This document shows, piece by piece, positions 56,531-64,000 of a stretch of DNA of 64,000 nt. A model generated the notes under the pieces. That model saw only the letters and a program-made list of their open reading frames with translations, had not been told where the DNA came from and made no database searches. Position 1 is the stretch's first letter. Each line of letters starts with the position of its first letter. The stretch spans positions 62,001 through 126,000 of the forward strand of contig MPNW01000073.1 in assembly GCA_011800805.1 (NCBI GenBank), in the 5' to 3' direction. This DNA is from Hirudo medicinalis (Eukaryota; Annelida; Clitellata; Hirudinida; Hirudinidae). A program made the translations under genes and the position numbers.

Positions 56531-57807
56531 GGACAATCTGAATGATCATCTCGATAGACCAGTGGTTACCATCACCGGCGTAGGCATCGTCACTTCGTTC
56601 GGCGTCAGTAAAACTAATAACTGGGCAGCACTGACCTCTGACATGTCGGGTATCCACTCAATCATTAGCTTCCCAACAGACCAACTCAATACCCGTATCT
56701 TCGGCATGATTGACTTCCTGCCATCGTCCAACAATGGTGCCAGCGTGCTGACTTACGAACTCGCTGAGATGTCGGCGCGAGAAGCAGTCATCGAATCCGG
56801 TTTCAAGATCGGTGACTTCGACGGCTTGCTATTCCTCGCATCTCCGCCTGTGGAACTCAACTGGCGCGATCGCTTTGCGCTTTACGCCAGTGACGACAAA
56901 GGCTCGGTATCGGAGCTCCTGCTCAAAGTCGCGCGCAACTAGAACCCGCTCGACATGTTCGATACCTCGCAGTTCGGCTCGATCGCCAACCGCCTCGTAG
57001 ACCTTGTTGGCACACACGGCCTACCTATCGCTACCTCGACAGCCTGCGTCTCTGGCGCCACCGCTATACAGCTCGGCGTCGAGGCAATCCGTCGCGACGA
57101 ATGCGATCGTACGCTATCGATCGGCGCTGACTGTTCGGTAACGGCTGAGGCACTGATCCGCTTCTCGCTGCTGTCGAGGCCCTGTCGACCAACAACGACT
57201 TGCTTGATAAGGCCTCCAAGCCGTTCTCTAAGGATCGCGACGGCTTCGTGCTAGCCGAAGGCTTGGCTGCATTAGTGTTGGAATCGCTCACAAGCGCTAT
57301 CGCCAGTGACATCGAAGTTCTCGGCATCATCCGTGATTGTAGCGAAAAAGCCGATGACTTTCATCGTACCCGCTCCAAGCATGATGACTCACCAGCCATA
57401 GGTGCGGTCAAGGCAGCACTCACGGACGCCGGCCTCCGCGAGGACGAAATCGATTACGTCAACGCCCACGGCACGTCTACTCCAGAAAACGACAAGATGG
57501 AGTATCTTTCGCTGTCGACCGTGTTCGGCACGCGCATCCGCAAGATTCCGGTGTCGTTGAACAAGTCGATGGTTGGTCACACGCTGTCGGCTGCCGGCGC
57601 TATCGAGGCCGCCTTCTCACTGTTAACCATGCGTAGTGGCGAGATACCACCGACCATCAACTATGACAATCTTGACCCATCGATCGAACTCGACGTAGTG
57701 CCGAATATGAAACGAAACAGCCGAGGTTCGCACCGTGCTCTCCAACTCCTTTGGCTTTTTTGGGGGGGCAGAACACATGCCTTGTTATGGCAAAGGAACC
57801 GGTCTAA
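56529..57807 (+). pseudogene. Second ketoacyl-ACP synthase of the XL cluster, broken
   Basis: Starts MDNLNDHLDRPVVTITGVGI. The catalytic triad is kept: Cys in STACVSGATAIQ, His in NAHGTSTPENDK and His in SMVGHTLSAAGAIE. Lesions: TAG at 56940-56942, a 2-bp insertion near 57176 (LLS/ALSTNN), a shift near 57715 and a T6G7 tract at 57756-57768 where SNSFGFGGQN is expected. The C-terminal frame 57200-57720 is well conserved, so loss of function is recent. It would have extended the long acyl chain on AcpXL. Confidence 0.88.
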
Positions 57808-57899
57808 TCGATCGTCTACACGAATTAATGAACTTGCGACGCCGCTTGCACATCGCCATGTGATATGCTGGCGACACAGCGACAAGAATTAGCGCCACC

Positions 57900-58915
57900 A
57901 TGCGCGCATTGCAGCTAATCCATGATCGTCGGCTTTAGCATGTCGACATTGACCCCCCCGACCTCGGCGAAGTCACGCTTCGCATCAAGGTGGTTGCTCT
58001 GAGCCATATTGCGTCTGGGGCTGGCATGGCATGGCCTTCGTTAAGCGTAAGTTGCCGCTGGTGATCGGTGCCGAAGCCTCCGGTGAAGTCGGTTAGGTCA
58101 GCCAGGGTGTAATCTGCCTGGCGCTAGGCCAGCTGGTATCAATCTACAGTGCCCATACTTGCGGCCTCTGCCGCCCGTGCTGCGAAAGCCGCGACAATCT
58201 CTGCGAGCATGTCTCTGGCGTGCATGGTTTCTATCTCGACGACTTCGCCCAGGAAAGATCAGACTGCCGGCGCGTCTGCTGGTGCCTGCTTCTCCTGGCG
58301 TCAACGCTGTAGGCGCTGCTGTTGCGCCCGTGACCTTCGGTATTGTTGAGCACATGCTGTTCGACAACGCTAAACTCGAGCCAGGTGAGATGATTCTCGT
58401 CCACTCTGGTGGCTCTGGCATCGGTACGGCTGCAATACAGCTCGCCAAGAAGATGCACTGCACCGTCATCACCACTGTCGGATCCAACGACAAGATCGAG
58501 AAGGCCAAGGCACTCGGCGCCGACCACGTCATCAACTACCGCGAAGACCGCTTCGAAGGCGTTGTCCGCAAACTGACCAAGAAGAAGGGTATCGACGTCG
58601 TCTCGAGCACGTTGGCAAGGACATTTGGGCCGGATCGAAGTTCAGTCTCAAGCGCAGAGGTCGCCTCGTTACTGCGGTTCGACCTCCGGTGCGTCTACCG
58701 AAATAAATCTGATGATGTTGTTCCAGCAACAACTGAAGCTGCTTGGCTTCTTCGACTGCTGCATGGAGAACATGACAAGCACCATGTAGAAGATAGCTAC
58801 AGGACTGGTCAAACCAGTCATTGATACCGAAGTCGACTTCGATTCTATCGACACTGCGCTCAAGCGCCTGAAGGGCTGCAACGTCTTCGGCAAGATCATC
58901 ATCAGCATAGACTGA
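57900..58915 (+). pseudogene. Zinc-type alcohol dehydrogenase-like gene of the XL cluster, broken
   Basis: ATG 57900 gives MRALQLIHDRRL(stop)HVDI, and later frames give PLVIGAEASGEV-like, YSAHTCGLCRPC, NLCEHVSGVHGFYLD, VAPVTFGIVEHMLFDNAKLE, PGEMILVHSGGSGIGTAAIQ and LAKKMHCTVITTVGSNDKIE, ending FGKIIISID. This is the quinone oxidoreductase/Zn-ADH family member next to lpxXL. TAG replaces Glu in the N-terminus, a C7 run (57953-57959) sits at a break, and several frameshifts follow. Confidence 0.85.
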
Positions 58916-58967
58916 GGACCTCCACGAATTGCTCTTCAGGAAGACCAGCAAGATATCCAGTTCTACG

Positions 58968-59933
58968 ATGATGCGTATTATGAGGCAGTTACGCACGCTG
59001 AACTATTGGCTGGTTGCATAGCTGGCGTTGGTCGTGCTCAATTTGCTTAGGCTGCTGCCGATCGACAAGGCTCTGAACTTCGCTGACCGCGCCGCGCTGA
59101 CCTTCGGCCCACGGTTCGGCCGCCACCGCATCGCCGTTAGTAATTTGCGCAATGCTTATCCCGAAAAGAGCAATGCCGAAATCGAGGCCATAGCCCAGGA
59201 CATGTGGGGCAACATGGGCCGGCTCGGCGCCGAGTACATATTCCTCAACCAGATCTTCGATTTCGATCCGAATTTCGAGATGCCAGGCCGCATTGAGTTG
59301 TCAGGCATCGAGCACTTCAGCAAGATCGCCAACGAGGACAAGCCACACATCGTATTCACCGGCCATCTCGACAATTTCGAGCTGCTGCCAATCGCTGCTG
59401 CCACTTTTGGTATGAATATCACGTCGCTGTTCCGCCCGCTGAACAATCCCTACCTCGACGAATACATCTTCTCGACGCGCGCCTCGAACATGGGCAACCT
59501 GCTGGCTTCGCAGCGCGGCGCATCCTTCGCCTTGGCTGGCATCCTCGGCCGCGGCGGCAATGTCGGCGTGCTGGTCGACCAGAAGTTCACTCGCGGCCTC
59601 AAAACCACCTTCTTCGGTCGCGAATGCGGAACCAATCCGATTCTGACTATACTGGCGCGCCACTATGACTGCGACGTCTATTCGGCCCACTGCATCCGTC
59701 TGCCCGGAAACCACTATCTCCTGACCATTGAGAACAAATTCGCAATCCCGAATCGCGATGATGGTACCGTCGACGTGCGGGCTTTAACCCAGATGCTCAA
59801 CGATACGGTCGAGCGCTGGATCCGTGAGGATCCCGGCCAGTGGATGTGGTTCCACAAGCGCTGGAACTTCTCCGGCGGCAGGCGTCGCAAGGTCAACGAG
59901 GCTAACAAGGCTCTCAACCCACACCTGAAATAG
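58968..59933 (+). CDS. lpxXL: LpxXL, very-long-chain lipid A acyltransferase (TAG at codon 18)
   Basis: LpxXL transfers the very-long-chain fatty acid from AcpXL to lipid A. From ATG 58968 the frame is MMRIMRQLRTLNYWLVA, then TAG at 59019-59021 where relatives have Gln (CAG), then 304 fully open codons. The acyltransferase motif HLDNFE (H-x4-E) and VLVDQKFTRGLKTTFFGREC, GQWMWFHKRW are intact. A TTG at 59028 could restart translation just inside the membrane anchor (LALVVLNLLRLL), with no clear ribosome-binding site. Given the dead acpXL, KS and adh genes upstream, either it uses another acyl donor or it is about to decay too. Confidence 0.75.
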
Positions 59934-59939
59934 TTAAGT

Positions 59940-60790
59940 AGTAGTTCATCACCGCGTAGTGAACTCGGTAAAGAACAGCCTACGCTCGGTGACAACGCCG
60001 AGTGCGTAGAACGCCACGGAAAACAGCGACGTCGCGATGGCGATAATGCTCGTTCCGACCAGCAATGCGAACACAATGAGCAGGATCAGAACGTCATTGC
60101 CTGCGATCATCGTCAGCTTCGGTAACTTCAGAGCATGCTTATGCGCGACCTTTGAAACCCACTGCTAGAGTGAGGTGGTTCTTGTTGACATGAGGGTCGT
60201 TCAAAGAGTCGATACGCCATATGCCACCGAGACCGGTAGACGCTTTCAGATAACAACAACTAGACCAGAGTGAGCCCCCCAGTATCAACCAAGCATTCTT
60301 AACGATCATGGCGATAGTAACCGTCGCTGTGGCCAAGAGGCTAGGGAGCAAAACTGTGTCGGAGATTGATAAGAATGCCGTTGCAAGCACGAGCTCACTG
60401 GCGACGGCAAAGTATATAGCAGATCGGCTTCAGGCTTCAGTTGCGTGCTCCAGCTCTGAAATAGAGCGCCGCAAGGCGTAGATCATGCCCATACATGATA
60501 GACTGTTGTGCCTCAAATCAAAACTGCCGTCGATGCCTACAACTGAGACATAACACCCCTCCAAGAGGGTTAACACACTGACAGCAACAGCGGCAAGAAG
60601 GTAGCGACAGCTATCACAACTTCGCGCGACGGCTAACGCGCACGTCATTAGGACATCGCTAACCAACCAAGTGCGTTGCGAGTGGTCAGATGTAACGTTG
60701 AGGCTAGCGGCCGGCTCACGATTATGGCCAGCGCTAAAGCATGGGCGAGTTTGGCGGCTACTACGGCTGGATCGAGCAGGCAAAATCTAT
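59940..60790 (-). pseudogene. Remnant of unidentified membrane protein convergent with lpxXL
   Basis: Minus-strand pieces give LLAAVAVSVLTLLEG, MIYALRRSISELEHATEA, VNKNHLTLAVGFKGRA and, at the end, VFALLVGTSIIAIATSLFSV then AFYALGVVTERRLFFTEFTT before a stop. Membrane-rich and clearly once coding, but I do not recognise the family. A C6 run lies at 60275-60280. Confidence 0.45.
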
Positions 60791-63680
60791 CACGGTAGTG
60801 AACCCATAACACATTATCGACAGAGTGACGCCGATAATGATAGAAGGTACCTGATTCAAGTTTCAGATTCTGTCAAGAATTCCAAATTCTGTCCAGTATT
60901 CTATTAAGCCAGGCAAAAGCCCTTGGCACCCTCAGCGTTCTCAGCCAACGCGCACCTGCACTGGCGCTCACCGCCAAAGACCTGCGCGGACGCGGCGGCA
61001 GGTTCTTGCTGGTTTAGCGCGTTGCCTACTCAGGCATCATGTCGAAGCTGCCACGTTCGACAGTCAAACGCAATACATCCGAACTGGAATCGTCTAGTTC
61101 GCCTAAATTCTTGGAGTTTGCCGGGCTGGTGTGAATGCAGATTGGATGCGGTCAACTTCTTTGAAGCGTCTCACTTGAAACGCGGTCGATGTAAAGTATG
61201 CACTTCTTTATCACGTCAGCGGCAAAGGTCATATCGTGCGCGCCATGGGTGCAGGACTAGACGCACAGCCTACAGTCGATTCGCTTGCCTTTCGTCGACG
61301 ATAAAGATGCTGTCCTCGGCACGCTTGTGGGAAACACTAATCTGGCACAGACGGTGACGAAGGATGTATCCTCGCAGTGCAGATATGATTTCGGAAAATG
61401 CACGATGCTGGCGTCATGAACCTAGCTGATCACCTAGCTGCCATCTGATATGATTTCAAAGATGTGGAGGCAGTTAAGGAGCGTCCCAGAGACGTCGGTG
61501 CTATAATAGTTCTGATCCGACGGCGCCACTCCGTAATCGTCGTTGTTCTGTTTCTTACAATTTATCATACTGGTAGGGTAGTCGATGCAGACTTCAAAGT
61601 CGATGACGAGTTCCGAGTTTCTTCGATTTTAGCCATGACGGCAGGATGGTCCTTTTGCTCACTACTGCCAGTAGCTAATTTCCTCTGCGTGAGACTGCTC
61701 CGGTACCACTGCTAAAAATGCAATTAGCTAGCCTTTGATTACTCGGCTTTCTCGATCCGTAAGCATAAATGGTACCGTGTCCCCTGGCCGGTAATCTGGT
61801 CGGAGTTAGACTGGCACATGCTGCCGCCTTTAGGATGTATAGGCTAATGAATCAAGTAGTTAATAAGGAAGTCTTTTTTGCGCTTATGGCATATCCAGGT
61901 CTAGGGTCCGTATACCATCCTCATTAACGATGCCGTTCCACATCCACAGCGTGCTCACACTGACCGCGCTCATGCACGCAATCTCGACCTTGATGCGGTC
62001 ATCATGCGAGATAACGAAAACCAAGTCACCAGTCGAAAGCTAATGTACGTGGCAGATCTGATCGTTCACGTATATAGCTGGTTGCTGGTGTAAATCTTGT
62101 CGCAGTCAGTTGTTTATCAAGACCTAGAAGTAGTACATCTCCGCCGGACACTGGGTGATAGCATCATATGAGTATTCGTCTGTCGCAACAGCCGCCTTTT
62201 AGCAAGGCCGATACCACGCTGGCCAAGGGTCGAAGATTTCGGGAATGCGCTGGCCGATGTGCCTCGGACATAAACGGCTCACGTACGTCATTGGTGGCTG
62301 ATAGACAAAACTTTTTTGAACCTCCTGATAGAGCTGGAAGGTCACTGGCTGGGGCGTATCGAGAAAGCCTATCCGTACACTGAAGTCTTGATAAGCTTGA
62401 TTGACGTGCTTATAGAACTGCGCTTTTAACTGATTGTGAGCCGAGAAACACTAACAATTGTCGATGTAACGTTGTAACTGTTCGTGATTAGACGCCATTC
62501 ACCCACCTAATCGCTATTGTTGCTGTAAAACCCAGACAGCAGGCCAATGCCTGGACGTCGCTCGTGGCAAATGATGTAGTCGGTTATAATCCTTATAGAG
62601 TAGCCTATCATGATTGTCGACAAAGTCTAGCAACCTGAGCCATACAACGAGGTTGAGCGGTACCATCTGGAAGATGCGTACGTCGCGATCTAGTTCGACA
62701 ACTGTCCAACGGATCGCATCCTGCACGGCATCCGGCCAGGAGATCAGATGATCGAACCACGCAATACAGTCATTTCGCTCTAAATATGTGGTGTCTGGTA
62801 GTATGAGGTAGCATAGCGACAATATACGATGAATAGAGATCAGAATTGATGATCTTAGAAATTCTGTATTCTCCGGTGGCCGGATCATTGTATTCCAGCA
62901 TCTTGATTATGTTAGCTGTATTCAGTAATGTATTCCTGCTATGAATGTATTCCTGCTATGTTAGCCATGCAAAATAACATCGGATTGGCACTGTACGAAT
63001 CCGTCGACATAGACTGTTGCTATCATCATGTACATCAGCCCGTGGGCTGAAATCAGTACACCTCATAAAAACGCCTTGTCGATGCGTAGCAGCCTATCCT
63101 GATGCATAGGTGAATAGTCTTCCGTCCGGCGTTGAAAGTCAAGATACGAGACTTGGCAACGGTTTGTTGTATGAGAATAGCTTGGCAGCGCTGTACGACG
63201 TCTGATGGGTACTGACCGATTACTGTAAGACGGCTCGAATCGGAAGGTGCCTGGGTAATAGACCGCATCGACCAGCACCTGAGGCAGTGCAGCGCATACA
63301 TCTTCTAGAATCCGCTTGAATAGGTCGAAAGCCAGTGTACATGGCATAGAACGATACCAAATGGCCGACAAAACTCTCGTAGCGTCAGCCTATTGACATC
63401 GGTCCAGACCAGAACTGATCGATCGAAACTGTTTCCCTAGAAAACAACACGATAGAAGAATGCAACGCGATAGATCTCGGCTGTTATTCATACCTCGAAT
63501 GATCTTAGCAGAAAGGCTGGTTTCTTTGGTAATTGCTTCCAGTATGGACGAATGATCCATGTACGTTTCTTTCAACTAGTCATATGACAGTCGTGAATTC
63601 ATCTACCGCGACCCCTGAGGTAACATCTGGTGCTTCGGCACTACTAATCCTAAAGTCTAAATCTCAGTCGCCTGAAGCCG
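60790..63680. other. Decayed DNA left of cobQ
   Basis: No intact gene in 2.9 kb. Plus-strand pieces near 60910-61420 (LALTAKDLRGRGGRFLLV) and minus-strand pieces near 62790-62540 (FDHLISWPDAVQDAIRW; NLVVWLRLLDFVDNHDRLL) were once coding but were not identified. A perfect 17-bp tandem duplication (62927-62943, 62944-62960) is present. Confidence 0.5.
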
Positions 63681-64000
63681 TCAGCGCGCGGCGGCGAAGA
63701 TGACGTCACAATCTATATGACGCTCCAGCTCGGCTGCGATCTCGTCGAGCGCGTGCTCGACCTTAGCTCGATAGTTGATGCCGTCGCCCTTTACGCCTAG
63801 ACTTTCTAGGAACCGCCTCCGAAACCCGTCAGCACCGAAGAGGCCGTGCATGCAGATGCCGAACACTCGGCCGTCAGCCGAAGTCGCGCCGCCCTCGACG
63901 CCATTGACGATGGCCACAGGGCGGACACAATCCGGTCCCGTTGTGCGCCCTAGATGGATTTCGTAGCCTGTCAGCGGCTCGCCGAAAAGCACGGAACGCG
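63681..64000 (-). CDS. cobQ: Cobyric acid synthase CobQ, C-terminal part (runs off the window)
   Basis: The visible ~106 residues match the end of CobQ: GEPLTGYEIHLGRTTGPDC, TSADGRVFGICMHGLFGADG and a helical tail. The His in MHG corresponds to the glutamine amidotransferase-domain His (YLHG). CobQ amidates adenosyl-cobyrinic acid a,c-diamide at four carboxylates. The start lies beyond the right edge, so intactness of the whole gene is not known. The 3' end is clean. Confidence 0.85.
   Translation of the reverse strand, partial: RSVLFGEPLTGYEIHLGRTTGPDCVRPVAIVNGVEGGATSADGRVFGICMHGLFGADGFRRRFLESLGVKGDGINYRAKVEHALDEIAAELERHIDCDVIFAAAR

Noticed and set aside
34408..59021. TAG read as Gln (codon reassignment) since TAG replaces Gln in lpxXL and the histidine kinase
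   Set aside because: miaA and dusA end with TAG at family-normal lengths, and other in-gene TAGs replace Trp or Glu, while TGA and frameshifts are equally common. Simple nonsense mutation explains it.
1..64000. tRNA or rRNA genes and insertion sequences
   Set aside because: No T-arm/CCA pattern other than the tmRNA, no rRNA core motifs, and no transposase motifs or terminal inverted repeats were found by reading both strands.

Overview
This window looks like a chromosome segment of an alphaproteobacterium of the Rhizobiales (Hyphomicrobiales) in an advanced stage of genome erosion. The lineage call rests on several signs: gene order miaA - (serB) - degP - hflC - hflK - folA - thyA; alpha-type SspB beside DUF4169 and ribbon-helix-helix remnants; a long AsmA-family protein; a circularly permuted two-piece tmRNA with tag ANDNYAEAYLAA; and an acpXL - KS - KS - adh - lpxXL cluster for very-long-chain lipid A acylation. 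Only about 11 kb (roughly 17%) is clearly intact coding sequence. Another ~5 kb is nearly intact but frameshifted (degP, uvrD, DUF445). The rest is non-coding DNA in which many old genes can still be read as frame-broken fragments. I infer a host-restricted symbiont or pathogen under relaxed selection.

Layout. 1-2390: unreadable decay. 2400-10349: mostly live minus-strand block (miaA, frameshifted degP, hflC, hflK, folA, thyA) with dead serB and DUF2065. 10.4-15.3 kb: dead DUF2853, the tmRNA, a dead MFS pump, live sspB, then dead DUF4169, RHH and BrnA-like genes. 15.4-19.2 kb: asmA, shortened by loss of its C-terminal tail. 19.2-24.7 kb: decay including an FAD-linked oxidase. 24.7-27.2 kb: uvrD with four indels clustered over the Walker A region. 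27.5-36 kb: dead DUF4173 protein, 3-hydroxyisobutyrate dehydrogenase-like protein, Lrp regulator, uracil-DNA glycosylase, nuclease, sensor histidine kinase and cobT. 36.8-37.9 kb: live dusA. 38-54 kb: dead VOC, coxL/coxS, FAH, HerA, DUF445, hmuV/hmuU and AEC genes. 54.3 kb: open histidine-phosphatase frame with an altered catalytic His. 55-60 kb: decayed XL lipid A cluster with a nearly intact lpxXL. The right edge holds the C-terminus of cobQ.

What survives is mostly housekeeping: tRNA modification (miaA, dusA), thymidylate/folate (thyA, folA), membrane protein quality control (hflKC), ribosome rescue and tagged-protein delivery (tmRNA, sspB) and envelope (asmA, lpxXL). What died is accessory: CO/xanthine-dehydrogenase-type oxidation, heme uptake, efflux, signalling and some cobalamin synthesis. 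The lesions share a signature: poly-G/C tracts of 7-10 bases and perfect 14-25 bp tandem duplications, which in readable pseudogenes often sit exactly at the frame breaks. No CRISPR array, insertion sequence, rRNA or tRNA was recognised.
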